DNA of 64,000 nt from Marsupella aquatica (taxonomy: Eukaryota > Marchantiophyta): NCBI GenBank assembly GCA_973895155.1, contig OZ316891.1:29698001-29762000 (forward strand), read 5' to 3'. The notes below the pieces were generated by a model. That model was not told the origin of the DNA, searched no databases, and saw only the letters and a list, made by a program, of their open reading frames with translations. Positions 1 to 11,088 of the stretch are shown here, piece by piece. Position 1 is the stretch's first letter; each line of letters starts with the position of its first letter. The position numbers and the translations under genes are program-made.

Positions 1-1523
1 GCAGTGGACTTGCCTTTGATGTTGGCAAGTTGGGCACGTAAGGACTCAACCTCATGAGTCAGAGACTGGAGTTGAGTTGCCTGTGCGTTGTGAGCCTCCT
101 TCTGAGCTGGTTGCTTCTGTGGCTGCTTGGGCAATTTGTTAGCACTGGGTGCTTTGCCACTGGAAGGAGGAGCAGTGGATGCAGTAGGAGCCCTCCTAGC
201 TGGTGGGGGAGTGGAAACAGGAGCAGGATGAGTGGCCTGCTGTCGTAGCTGCTTCCTCTCGGGGAATTTGGCAAAACAGACTGCCTCCAAGTGGCCCACT
301 TTCCCGCAAAAATCACAAGATAGGTCCTCAGCAACAATATCACATTCATTAGCCTTGTGATTAGGGTTACCACAGTAGTTGCAAGATGGCAGCATGAAAG
401 CAGCATGTGCTGGCTTGGTCTTGGAACCATACTGTGGCACACGGGGAGGAGTGACCAGTGTAGGGGCAGCAGCCTGGTACCTAGATCGCGGTGGACGTGC
501 AATACTGGCCTCATAATGTGCATGGGCCAACTCAAGTTTATCAGCAGTGTCATAGACATTGAGCAAGGTGTAGCTGTCTCCAAACTCTGAGAATACTTGT
601 TGCAACACTTGCGAATGGAGAGCTGGTGTGCCCTCCAATGCACGAAGATAGCGATGAGCAGCTTCCAGGTCAGTGATGCTCTGGGTGTCCTCCTTCAGCT
701 TGAGAAGCCGGCGATACATCATCTTCAATGTTTCATCGCGCTGCCTCACAAAGGTGGCCAACTGCATGATTTTGTCAGCACTCTTGATTGGGAATTCCAA
801 TTCAAGAACCTGGAAAAACTCAGCCACTGGATCAGCAAAGGCAGGGGAATCAATGGTGGGAGAAATGCCTGATGTAGCCTGTGCCAAGACAGTGGGAGTA
901 ACAGGCGCAGTGGTAGGAACTGGAGTAGGAGGGGAAGTGGCAGGAGCAGCAGCATGGGCTGCAATGGCATTTTGTAAGGCCAATTGTGAAGCTGCCGCAA
1001 TTGCACTGGCATAGGTAGGGTTAGGCAACTGTGTGACAGCAAGCAGCCGTTGAGAGTGCTGCTCATACACATCTAAAGCCTCATGGTGCACATACCTGGC
1101 TAGCTGCTTAAATGCAAACGCATTTGTGAAATTGCTGCCGTACTTCAACTCCAATTCGTAAACGCCAGTGTAGAAAGTGGATTTGAACTCACGTAAAGAG
1201 ACAGTGCCTGGCCGCCCGCTGAAGCGCTCAATGCGGCCAGATGAGTGGCTGGCATCCATGCTGTATGTCGGTGAAGTAGGAACAACCACTGATGCAGAAG
1301 GGGTAAATGGCAATGAAGTGATAGCAGGCTTCGGAGTAGTGGTGAAGCGACTGCCAAATGTAGCAGGAGGATTGCGTGGTGTGGGTGCTGCTGCTGTCTG
1401 TGGACGTCGTCGAAATTGATGAGACTCCAATGAAATTGGCACCAATGGTCGTGGATCACTCCGTAAGTGGTACCGGGGTGTCGGTGGCGATGAGCTGCTA
1501 CGACTCGGCTCCTCTGCTGACAT
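1..1523 (-). CDS. Gag polyprotein of an LTR retrotransposon, intact, partial (3' end outside window)
   Basis: An ATG at 1523-1521 opens a frame of 507 codons without a stop down to base 1, where it leaves the window. An in-frame TGA lies just upstream (1535-1533), so this ATG is a natural start. The N-terminus is Ser/Pro/Arg-rich. A Gag core follows (motif RIERFSGRPGTVSLREF), then an Ala/Thr/Pro-rich low-complexity insert (about 960-850), then a second helical part beginning near PVAEFFQVLELEF. Two CCHC zinc knuckles of form CX2CX4HX4C lie at 383-342 (CNYCGNPNHKANEC) and 317-276 (CDFCGKVGHLEAVC). A Pro-rich linker and a short coiled coil (LQSLTHEVESLRAQL) run to the edge. Such proteins package retroelement RNA into virus-like particles. 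The layout matches the Gag of the methyltransferase element at 11-18 kb, but this copy has no stops or shifts and so looks young. Pol must lie left of the window. Confidence 0.88.
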   Translation of the reverse strand, partial: MSAEEPSRSSSSPPTPRYHLRSDPRPLVPISLESHQFRRRPQTAAAPTPRNPPATFGSRFTTTPKPAITSLPFTPSASVVVPTSPTYSMDASHSSGRIERFSGRPGTVSLREFKSTFYTGVYELELKYGSNFTNAFAFKQLARYVHHEALDVYEQHSQRLLAVTQLPNPTYASAIAAASQLALQNAIAAHAAAPATSPPTPVPTTAPVTPTVLAQATSGISPTIDSPAFADPVAEFFQVLELEFPIKSADKIMQLATFVRQRDETLKMMYRRLLKLKEDTQSITDLEAAHRYLRALEGTPALHSQVLQQVFSEFGDSYTLLNVYDTADKLELAHAHYEASIARPPRSRYQAAAPTLVTPPRVPQYGSKTKPAHAAFMLPSCNYCGNPNHKANECDIVAEDLSCDFCGKVGHLEAVCFAKFPERKQLRQQATHPAPVSTPPPARRAPTASTAPPSSGKAPSANKLPKQPQKQPAQKEAHNAQATQLQSLTHEVESLRAQLANIKGKST

Positions 1524-1761
1524 GCTGCATGCTCACCCGGGGTGCCTAAATCGAAAATGTCCCCCTTCCCGGTGGTACGAGGTGCTGAGGGGAAAGAAAC
1601 TGACAAGAAAAATGGGTGCTAGCCCCAAGGCTAGGAAATAAAACCCACAAAGGAAACAACCGTGCGAGGCAGAAATGTGTAGACTGGCCCTGCCGAAAAT
1701 ATACTCACAAAAAAAATGAACAGAAAGAAAACAAGAGGAAACGGCGAAAAGGGGCCTCCAT

Positions 1762-2663
1762 TATGTGTATAGATAGGGGTCTGTGTATACACATAACATG
1801 TGTATACATCGTCGGGCTCCCTGGAAGAAAAAGAGGCCGGAAAGAAGCAGGTGTACGCACACTCGGGAGGCACGGTACCCTATGCTGCAGGGCGAGGCGA
1901 GGCGAGGCTGAGCGAGGTGACAACTTAATGGCTCGGGCCCTGCATAGGGCTTCGTGCCCCACTATGAGCTCCCCCTATCCCCCTTTTGGGCCTTGTGCCC
2001 TGGCAGCGAGTGACTCCCGAGAGAGGAGTCGCGAGTACTCCCCCCCTCTTTAAAGCTGAATTAAGGGCTTCGTGCCCTGCAGGAGAACTCCCATGTGAGG
2101 GAGTTCGAATTGAACTCCCCTCCTCCTTGCACACTCGCTCCCCCTCCTTCCTGCTTTGGCTTGTACTTGGCTCCCCCTGCCCCTGCTTTAATGTTGCTTA
2201 GGGCCTCGTGCCCTCTCCTGCGCTCCTGCCTCCTGCCCTGATTCCCCCTATCCCTGCTTTAATTACTCCATAGGGCCTCGTGCCCTCCGTCCCCCCTCGC
2301 TTGCTTGTGGCAGGGCGACGAAAAGGAAGGGAGTCGATCCCCCTCCCCTTGTGGCAGAAAAGAAAGGAAGAAAAGGGGCGTTGCGAGGGGGAGAAATGGG
2401 CGCGCGGCCCTATGCACTTGGGAGGTAATCGCGGGGTGGCCGAGGCTGCCAGGAGGTGGTCGCACGATGGTCGAGGCAGCCGGGAAGTAGTCGCGCGACG
2501 GCCGGCAAACACCGAAAGAAAAATGGCCCAAATAAGCACCGAAAAATGCCGAAAGTGGTGGATGAGTCGTGCAGTCAGCAGTCGGCAGCCATAGTCGAGT
2601 TGCGGCCGACAAGAAATATCCGGGCCCCTTGTTATGTGTATACACTTAAGTATACACATAACA
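1762..2663 (-). mobile_element. Probable 5' LTR of the left-edge retrotransposon
   Basis: The Gag ORF reads leftwards, so its 5' LTR should lie to its right. At 2630-2663 there is a 14-bp perfect inverted repeat (TGTTATGTGTATAC / GTATACACATAACA, 6-nt spacer). Related sequence recurs at 1761-1807 (GTATACACATAACA at 1785-1798, and TTATGTGTATAG at 1761-1772). Read on the minus strand this gives an LTR starting TGTTATG at 2663 and ending near 1762, about 900 bp, followed by a 240-bp leader to the Gag ATG. The left end is poorly defined: the canonical terminal CA is not clear, and no initiator-Met primer-binding site is visible. The partner LTR is outside the window, so the boundaries are inferred. 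Confidence 0.5.
1947..2285. repeat. Five dispersed copies of a 13-bp palindromic motif GGGCYTYGTGCCC inside the putative LTR
   Basis: Copies lie at 1947-1959, 1988-2000, 2065-2077, 2201-2213 and 2273-2285. Each has a GGGC/GCCC stem and a 5-nt loop, and all read in the same direction. Several are preceded by a C-rich stretch and TTTAA-like sequence. Spacings are 41, 77, 136 and 72 bp. The role is unknown; transcription-factor or RNA-structure sites within the LTR are possible. Confidence 0.7.
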
Positions 2664-3333
2664 TCACAATAAACCCATAACTTTTAACTCGTCACTCCGA
2701 TGTCCGTCGAAGAAATTGCAATGGCTTCACCAGAAATTGTCAAAATCGTCACGAGCAATCTTCTTCCCGTCACCGCTAACTCGAGAGTTCTTCTTGAATA
2801 AAAGGCGTGATAGAAACAAACGTACTGAAATCGAATCGAAAACCGGCGAGATGCCAAGATCGGCCGGGAGCATCTAACGAATCACTGTGTGAATTCCGTG
2901 TACGGAACCGACGAGCAGCCTCTGAAAAACTCTGTCTCACAGCGATTCAAGAAGAACTGAAGAACGGCAAAGAAAAACATGCCCTAAGTAGGACCGGGTC
3001 CAGGCGTCACACTAACAAACCCCTTTTGCTTCAAGAACAGCCCAGACTCGCTACAAGAACATGACACTAACTCAAGTAGTACATTAGCCCTAACCATACC
3101 TAGCGGGCATGCGAGGGACATGCCGATGTGCACAAGCGGCACTGTCCCTCGGCATGACATGTTGGACATCCTTACCTATATCAGCCTTTAACTCTTAGAA
3201 CCTCTCAAAACCCTTTAATTTATATTCTCTTTGGACCCATCCAATCCAAAGCTCTGTGAAATACACCCACTTGCAGTGTGACTCACTCAAGGCATTGTAC
3301 AGTGGGCCCAAATACACCTCTCATGCAATCTAG

Positions 3334-3528
3334 ACAGTATAATATCCAATCCTGTTTTAACTTTCTTTCTCCGGTCTTATAAACAGTATAATATCCAACC
3401 CTCTTTTGACTTTCTTTCTCATAGTCTTCTGAACAGTCTAATATCCAATCCTCTTTTAACTTTTTTCATGGTCTTCTAACCAGTATCATATCCAATCCTG
3501 TTTGAACTTTCTTTCTCATGATCTGGTT
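3334..3528. repeat. Tandem repeat, ~49-bp unit, four copies
   Basis: Units begin at about 3334, 3383, 3433 and 3480. Each contains CAGTATAATATCCAATCC followed by TTTTAACTTTCTTTCTC, with scattered substitutions. The surrounding 2664-4408 holds no convincing gene. An imperfect inverted repeat (GAGGGACATGCCG at 3113-3125, CGGCACTGTCCCTC at 3137-3150) is the only other structure noticed there. Confidence 0.8.
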
Positions 3529-4408
3529 ACAAAGTGTCATTCTGGTGGGCCATTTGATTATGATAACATTTTTCCTAATCATGAGATGAACCCAAAAGGG
3601 CAACTATGCACCTTTTGCACACCCAACCATGTCATTCTCCCCACAGTTTGCACACATTGAATCTAGTTGCCAGTGCAACCGCCCACAGCGTCGAAATACC
3701 TGGCCATCTCACTTATAAACACTACTGCATAAGGCATCGGCATTGGTAGTCCCTAATATCATAATAGTAGGATGCAATTTTTTGAAAGGCTGTCAGGCTG
3801 CATTTGCCAATTGCAGCCAAGCTAGTGGGGAACCCAGGGAAATGAGAAGACCACCGGGATGACGTGTCCATAAGGTTGCTAAAGATATTTCAGCTTGTCG
3901 ATGGAATTTCAGATGTTCAGACCCAAGTCTTCGGGTCCAACGAAACATGTAAATAACCGAAAGAGACTCTGCAAGAGCTAGGTGTCCTATCTAACCTCGA
4001 AGTCAAATAGCTCACAGAAATACTAGACATAATCCATATGTAAAACATTCGAAGAAACCACGTCGCTCAAGTACCCATTTCGGGCATATAAATGGAATCC
4101 CAATAGTAGGTGATCTACGTAATTAGTGTAACTTGCTTTCACACGAGGCCCACAACATAAGCAACACAGTTACATATCTCAGATCGAGATCAAAACATTT
4201 GGAATGTGTACTTAAGCATATTTGGGGCTCGCAATGCTTTCAGGGTCAGTTTAGAAGGGCTCGCGGAAAATATACTTAATAAGGATATCCTATCAAATCT
4301 CCTGGTGTCCATGACAAGCTCTGTCTGTCATTTATATACTAGTTTGCAGGGCCTTTTCTGTAGATGCCAAAACAATCCTCCTTAGATGCCATTACAGTAG
4401 ACCCAACC

Positions 4409-7300
4409 TCACCGGATGCTCTTCAAGATTGTTTCGGCATCTGAAACCAAAAACTCCGATGGTGCAGCTTCTACATTTAAAACCTTGACCTTCCCATTGA
4501 CAATGTACGCTGACCACCTGCACAGAGAATACCCGGGTCAACGAGTTCACAGGTATGCCAGAAACCCAGTTTGGTTATTAAGCAAAACTTTAGGTTTTTC
4601 AAACTACCAAATGTAAACAGCACTCGAAGAAAGGAAAATGTACCTTTGTGATCGAGGTCCCAACAAAGCTCCCGACAAGTCACAATCTAAACCAAGATGT
4701 TTGTGGAATGATCCATCAAGATCTCCATAGAACTCCACCTGCAGAAGTTCGCGAGGCAGGAGATTATTGACATTCAATTCTATGGCTTCATGACTGACGG
4801 CCATATGAGATTGCTTTGGGAACCCCGTCTCCAGGTAGTCTTTCCATGAAAATATAGAGATAACTCTCGGTAGCACCTGACACAGACTCGCAGACTCCAG
4901 GCCATGAACCCAGCTATGAGACACTATCCCAATTGTACAACTTTCTGTGACAGAGCCCACATCATCGTTTGCAAAATGGAAGTCTACCAGTTGGGCACGG
5001 CTTTCGTATAAACAAGGTACTGCAAGGAAAAATTTATCCAGATGAAGTCCACGCCAGTATTATTTGTGAACTGCAGATTTTGTGCAATCAACTAGCAGGC
5101 ATTATAGGGATGAACCTAGCTTTAGGGAGATTTACTTTTCTGCCAAGCACAAGCATTACACACAACTGACAAAGTTGAGCGCATTAAATCCATGAACTAA
5201 ACAGTTCACCTTGTAGGACTTACCTTGTTTTTTGCCTTCAGACCCTCCGCCCATGCATTCATAACATATGGATCATTCACTGAGACACAAATAATATTGT
5301 CGACGCCCTTGTCTTTAATCTCGTCAGCAAGGTGCACGTAGCTGGGCACATGTTGTTGAGAACAAACACCTGTATATGCTCCCTGGACAGCAGTGCATCC
5401 ATAACAGGGGTTCAGTATCGAAGAGATACTTTAGGGGACTAAGATACACAAAGCAAATTTAACTCCCACTAGAGTAAATCAAGGCTTCAACGCTACATTC
5501 ACAGTGGATGCAGTGATGACAAATCATCGGCGAAGCCGTAAGCTACAATTGTTCCAGGATGCTCAACAAGGTTTGAGCACTGCACTAAGTTGCAGAGATA
5601 GAGTGATAAAATCGAACTTCATCCAACTGACTTGAATAAGACGAGGCTGACAGTAACTGAGACTGCTGACGACCAGCACACCAAGAAGAGGAGTTGCTTC
5701 AGGGAGGTAACTACTTAGGTTTCAAACGAAATCATCCATATCGTATAAAACACTTACAGGGAGTCCAAAGATGACCACTTTCTTGTCCTTTGTACATGCA
5801 ATCAACATCAACACGATAATTAGAATTCTCAACAAGAAGCGAATTTGAAAAGGGGCTAGTGATCTAAATCAGACACTGCATGTTGCTTGTCGCAAACAGG
5901 ACTCTCAATGGGTGGATGTGGTAATGGTCATGTAATTTGTGGGCCTTTCCTATGAAGCCCCAAAAATTTATCCTTGGTCCCTCGAGGTTTATTATGAGTT
6001 TTCTAGGTCTTAGTCAGAAAGAGGGATCATGTGTAAAGGCTAAAACCCGGGTCTTCATGAGGGTCTTGGAAATCATTTGAAACAGACTAGTTTAGGAAAC
6101 CTTGAATGGATCAATAGAAATCAACGCAATAGCAAGTGTTGCAACTCTTAATCTTAGGCTAGCGAGGTAGTAGATGGAAATAGACATGAAAACGAACTCG
6201 GCGAGACCTGCAATTTCAACGGCAGAAGAGAGTGGACATTCTGCCTCCCTTTCATCATTGCCATTCTGTTGTGTAACCCATTTGGACATATTACTTCAAG
6301 GCACCCCACACATCCCTTAAGTAAGATGACAAATGTATCAACATGCGTACGTTCTTGCCGCACACGTCTTGTGGACCTAGGTGGTGAATATAGAGAGAAC
6401 TACTGTACGGCAATAGCAAAGTTGGGAACGCTCCCGGCAATGCCCAATCCACTGTCACATTTTAGCTTAATCAACCACTGACCCCAATCCCTGAATTCCG
6501 ATCAGCCACAAAAATTACACCCATGGCAGGAAGAAATCTTCGATATGCCTTCCGTATCAATGATCCCAGAAAAACGCTGGACTGTGAACAATGTATAGTC
6601 CAGTGTGATTTGGGATCACAAACAATGTCCGCTCTTTCTTGTCAATTAGTATTGGGCATGATCTCAGACCAGGTTCTTTTAACCTCTCGTCAGGATCAAC
6701 CTCGTCTGAGATCATGCCCAATACATGTTGACGAAGAAAGAGTAGTCCAACAATTCGGGAAAAAGGCCCTACTCCGCTTCTCACCTTCCGTCGCTGGTAA
6801 CTGAATTCGTAGCTCACGAAGGTCAGACATTTCTTGGTTAACTTGATTCCAGGATTGAGCAGTGAAGAGAGGATAATCATGTTTTTAAGAGGGGAAGTCA
6901 AGAAGACAAGAAAGAACGGTCATGAGTGCATCAGAACACAGAAATAAACTCTCAAAGACACGGTCCCCGGAATTTATTTGGAAGTGGCAAGGAGACAGGT
7001 GCCCAAACACCTCCATGAAATCTCGAAATCAAGGGAATGCAGGGGCAACCAGAGGTGGGCAAGGAAAGAAAGGTCTTGAACCTGAAAAATCTCCGAGAGG
7101 GGAGTGCTTTTGAACTTTGAGGCAACGCCTTCATCCCAGGTGCGAGCCTTCTGCAATGTGAGGTCCCCTTCCAGATCCACTCGACTGGGTGTGTCGGAAC
7201 TAAACGCTCGCACTGCCTTCTGCTGCTGCAAGAGGAAGCTACCTTGGGCCCAGACACTGGTGCCCACTGCTCTCCCTCTGCTGATCGCTGTTCGCAACAT
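4409..7300 (-). CDS. PRXIIF: Mitochondrial type II peroxiredoxin (PRXIIF), five coding exons
   Basis: CDS = complement(join(4409..4517, 4644..4738, 5224..5382, 5758..5787, 7082..7300)): 612 nt, 203 aa plus stop, all junctions GT-AG and in phase. Exon 1 encodes a mitochondrial presequence (MLRTAISRGRA, RAFSSDTP) and the conserved KARTWDEGVASKF block. A 30-nt exon encodes DKKVVIFGLP. The third encodes GAYTGVCSQQHVPSY with the peroxidatic Cys (residue 90, codon 5364-5362) and ICVSVNDPY with the resolving Cys (residue 115). The 25-residue Cys-Cys spacing is typical of PRXIIF. The fourth encodes VEFYGDLDGSFHKHLGL, and the last encodes WSAYIVNGKVKVLNVEAAP ending KSIR. The enzyme reduces H2O2 and organic peroxides in the mitochondrial matrix using thiol donors. 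The length matches seed-plant PRXIIF (about 200 aa). Intron 1 (5788-7081) is unusually long for this gene and contains hairpins. Confidence 0.94.
6561..6723. repeat. Two adjacent inverted repeats in PRXIIF intron 1
   Basis: The right-hand hairpin has 20-bp perfect arms (6650-6669 and 6704-6723, TATTGGGCATGATCTCAGAC and its complement) around a 34-nt loop. Imperfect pairing continues outward (CTCTTTCTT / AAGAAAGAG). The left-hand one pairs 6561-6583 with 6597-6619 imperfectly (TGATCCCA...CTGGACT). They look like a foldback or MITE remnant. No target-site duplication was recognised. Confidence 0.65.
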
Positions 7301-7419
7301 CTCTGCGTCCCCTGAGTGGAAATCTTGATCCCTCCCTTTCCCACAACTTTTTCCCCAATTCTCCTCTCTCTCTCTTTCTCTGTCCGATTGTCGATTGTCC
7401 GCAGAACTTCCACACCCAA

Positions 7420-7424
<5 letters not shown>

Positions 7425-7460
<36 letters not shown>
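7425..7460. repeat. (CT)n microsatellite just upstream of PRXIIF
   Basis: About 18 uninterrupted CT dinucleotides, which read (GA)n on the coding strand of PRXIIF, 125-160 bp upstream of its ATG. This is probably 5' UTR or core promoter. GA/CT tracts are common in plant promoters and 5' leaders; a regulatory role here is inference. Confidence 0.85.
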
Positions 7461-7463
<3 letters not shown>

Positions 7464-7639
7464 GTTCCTTCAGTGTTCTCTTTCTACTTTACATCGGTAC
7501 TTTCAGATTCGGAGTTCGAGACACTATCACCTCGTTCATGGATTCACCATGGAACAAGACATACAAGAGTTCTATGTAGGACTAGCTTAGGGACACTGAG
7601 GTTTGCTAAAATAAATAAAGTAAGCAACATGTTTATTTA

Positions 7640-7913
7640 TTTATCTGTACCATAACTAGCCCAATGTCCATGCTAAATGATGCTGAGCTGAAGTGTTGCT
7701 ACTGAGATGGTTTGGCAGTCTGCGAGCCGGCCTGGCAACTTGATTTCCAAGAGTGTGTGCGTTGCGGGAAGAGTGGTACCGTTATGTGCATCACATGGTT
7801 AGAAAATTGTCAGTGTAATTGAACAACCAGGGACAATTTGTAAACAGCCCATGAGAAGAGGGAGGGGGATAGAATATTACAATCTTTAGATTGCAATCAA
7901 AATCTACCATTCA

Positions 7914-7945
<32 letters not shown>

Positions 7946-8320
7946 AGGTTGACCGGCTCAATGCCGGTGCATTGTATCATACATTGTGTGATGCTGAGCA
8001 AAAATATTATTGAGCATAAGTGCGATATATGGTCAGGCAATCAAATGCTTGGGGGAGCCAATGATGTGGCCTAGCAACTTGATTTTGAGGACTGTACAAG
8101 TTTCTTTGAGAGTGGCGGGTTGGGAACAGGAAAAGCGCACAATGGCACCTTATGGCTCATCTTGTGCTTAGGCACAAAAAGCCACCATAATCCAACACCC
8201 AGGGAGTCTTCCCACTACACTGACTTCTTTGTAAACAGGCCATGAGAAAGGAAAAAGCAAGATTGCAAGTTTTTGTGTTTAAAATTTGTGATCAAAGTCT
8301 ACCATTTCTTGAAGCATTCT
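7640..8320. repeat. Diverged ~330-bp tandem duplication with a (TATC)n tract
   Basis: Sequence from about 7680 to 7915 resembles 7990 to 8310. Shared blocks include GATGCTGAGC, a CTAGCAACTTGATTT-like block, TTTGTAAACAGSCCATGAGAA, and AATCAAAATCTACCATT / GATCAAAGTCTACCATT. A (TATC)n microsatellite occupies 7914-7946 at the end of the first copy. No coding function is seen. Confidence 0.6.
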
Positions 8321-8322
8321 CC

Positions 8323-8390
8323 ATAGTAACAAGAGTTAGTATGGTAACAAGAGTTAGCATAGTAACAAGAATTAGCATAGTAACAAGAGA
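8323..8390. repeat. 18-bp tandem repeat, 3.7 copies
   Basis: Units ATAGTAACAAGAGTTAGT, ATGGTAACAAGAGTTAGC and ATAGTAACAAGAATTAGC, then a partial fourth, start at 8323, 8341, 8359 and 8377. Confidence 0.85.
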
Positions 8391-8935
8391 AATTCTGAGT
8401 TTTCGAGTAATTATGCTTGTGAGTGGGGACGGGCATGGGAGTCTGGGTGCAAGGAGCCCTTCCTGTGTATACACATGGGTATCCGGGCTAGTACCTATTG
8501 AAAATTTCAGTGGGGACAAAAATTAGGTAGTTTTACAAAAAAGAGAGTTTTTTTTCAAAAACATAGTTTAGGTATATTCTAGTCAGCATTTTAATACAAC
8601 TCTGATATATCAGTGTATGGATCATATTTAAAATAAACAAATGAAATCTACTTAGATATTTATGGCATTGCACTAAATATGATAATTAATTAAGGGTGAT
8701 TGTCCGTCCCTAGGATAGTGGGCCAGCTCAGGTGGCCAGGAGGTCTCAATTTCAATCCACGCCCTGACAATTTTTTCCAGATTCTGATCCTACTCTAGCA
8801 TCTAGTATGTGTTCATTTGTACCAAACCGCTTTTGGAGGGTAAAATGTGTTGTGCATATGTGCTTGTGAGGGTAAAATGTGTTGTGCCATATGTGCTTGT
8901 GGTAGTTGTAGGTATAATAAAATAAACAGCTTTTT

Positions 8936-9153
8936 AGTAACCTGTCCCCCTAACTGCTCGAATTTAGCATCCAGTCCCCAAAATGAAGATATTTATAACC
9001 TGTCCCCCTTTCCGTATGTGGGTTACCAGTAGTCGTATACTATGTGACCTGAGCTGCTTGGAGAGGCGCTAGTGGCCTACAATTTATCTGGCAGTATCCC
9101 TGGTCAGCCCTTCCCCATTTCTCATTGCGATGCATCCTGGGAAAGCCCGATAC
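8936..9153 (+). repeat. Left arm of an inverted repeat flanking the methyltransferase retroelement
   Basis: This block matches the reverse complement of 18611-18840 along its length. Shared landmarks are ACAGCTTTTTAGTA, TAGCATCCAGTCC, AACCTGTCCCCCTTTCC, CGTATACTATGTGACCTG, CTAGTGGCCT, GTATCCCTGGTCAGCCC and GCGATGCATCCTGGG. Identity looks like about 75-80% by eye. It may be the end of a larger element that hosts the gypsy copy, or one of two independent insertions of the same short repeat. Confidence 0.7.
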
Positions 9154-11088
9154 GTTTTGCACGTACATGCCCTCATTTTTCCTCCCGAAAACATTTCACA
9201 AATGTGCACACATTTCTTGATTGTCCGGTGTCATCTTCGGTTCGATTACATTTCATTCTTTGTGCTGGCTGTGGCTGAGGACGAAGATCATGCTGGCGAA
9301 GGGAGACCAACATGTGCTCATTCACAGGTTCTTTTCGGGTGAAAGACAAGAAGACACAAAATGCAGTCTCCCTTGTCACACCATTATGAGTAGTGTAGTA
9401 GTATATCGTGCTATTAGAGTATGTACGTTTGGTATGAGTGCTATTGAAGCCGATAAGGTTCCATCAGGTTTGTGTGAGAGGGTACTTCTCACTTGTGAGG
9501 CAATGAAAGGTCATCTTTCAATGTTGAGCCTTGGAGAGAGAGGAGCTTGAGGAGCCTGAGTGTGGCTATGGTGGCTGTGAGCTCCGCTTGTGTAACGTGG
9601 ATTCCTTGAGTAGTGCAAGGTGCGTTGGCTTGACATACGTTTGTGATCGGATCGGTGCGGGATCGATGGGGTATTGTTGACCGGGATCATTGTGCCGATT
9701 GTATTGAGATTACATTGAAAGATCAGATGCGAACTCTGTTGTGTGGACTGTGCAAACAGAAGTTCGTTTCGGATTGATTGAGTTGGTGACGGTTTGTGGA
9801 AATCGTTTCAATCTGTTGCGTGGATCCGTGGTATCTCGGATCTCATTGAGTAGATCGTTAGTCCTTCAATCTGCTGCAGTTTGTGTTGGCGAATGCTATT
9901 TTGAGGAAAGAGATCACAGATCGTTGAAGATCGCAGATCGCTCATTGTGTCACCGGATCTGGGCACATAACGCTGCTGTTGTAGCCGAGTTTGAATGTTG
10001 GTTTTTGTGGAGGAAAGCATTCTGCGAATGTTGGCGGATCGTCGGACAGTGGAAGTCATCCGCAAGGCTTTAGATCTGATTTTCGACTACTGCGATAAGG
10101 CGCAAGTGAAGCGGCGATCTGCCGATGCTCCGCGCGGTTATGTGGAAGGGCCAATCCGTGCGAAGTTGCTGCAACTCGCGGATCCGATCGGCAGGGCGCC
10201 GACTGCTCGCAGCTGATCCGCAACTCTCGACTGTCCGTCGTTCTGTGAAGGGAAACTGAGAGACGGAAATCTGAATGTTGCCGAAACTCGATTTGGCGTC
10301 CGTCGCCTGCTGATTCGCAACTCCCGACTGTTCATCGTTCTGTGAAGGGAAACTGAGAGACGGAAATCTGAATGTTGCTGAAACTCGATTCGGCGTAGCG
10401 GGCGTGAAGGGCTCACCCTTTGGCTCATCTCGGCATTTTGAGGCTCCGAGGCAACTCGTGGTTACTCGGGATGAGGGGCGTGAGGGTGGAGCAGGAGCGG
10501 GCGGGCTTGCTGGTACGTGAGGAGTACTTGCAAGTGCTGTCATTTTGGAGTGGCAGATTTGGTGCATAATGACAAGTGAGAGGTCACCCATCCCAAAGCT
10601 ATTCCTCCTCTCATGCGCTTAACTAACAAGTTTCTATGTGGTGCATTGTACATGCTTCCTTCCACATTTGATGTCCAAGGAATGAGGCCCTAGGGGTTTT
10701 ATGCACTTTTGAATTCATCTAGATACTCTATTTTAGCTAGTTTGCGATGGATTCTTGAATATTTGACCCGGGATTCTTGAAGCCTATTATGAAGGCCCTA
10801 CATTGAACTATATGCACATTATTTACATGTATTTCTGATTGATTGGTGTGGAGAGTTGTGGTAAATCCTCTTCTTGTTGTTGGATCCTCTCCACACATGC
10901 TTCCTGTTTATGCGCCATGTTAGTTTGGCGTGGGCGCTTGATTCTATAGGAGTGATCCGGGTTTGCAACCGGACATTCTAGTTGTGCTATGTATTTCTCT
11001 CCTGGTGATGTTGGAGTGATGCCCAACACACCATGGTGAGTGTTTGTGGTGCTGACAGGGATAGATTGCCTTTAGGGTTAGCACATAG
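9154..11088 (+). other. Non-coding leader/LTR-like region 5' of the methyltransferase retroelement
   Basis: No convincing gene is present; the ORFs here are short and unlike known proteins. A 97-bp tandem duplication lies at 10213-10309 and 10310-10395, each with CTGATYCGCAACTCYCGACTG, GAAGGGAAACTGAGAGACGG and TGAATGTTGC. By position this should contain the 5' LTR and leader of the gypsy element. However, I could not match it to the putative 3' LTR start at 18391, nor find an initiator-Met primer-binding site. Confidence 0.5.

Noticed and set aside
1747-1765. Primer-binding site for the left-edge element (minus-strand TGG after the presumed LTR end)
   Set aside because: TGGAGGCCCC follows the expected position but does not match a tRNA 3' end I can name with confidence.
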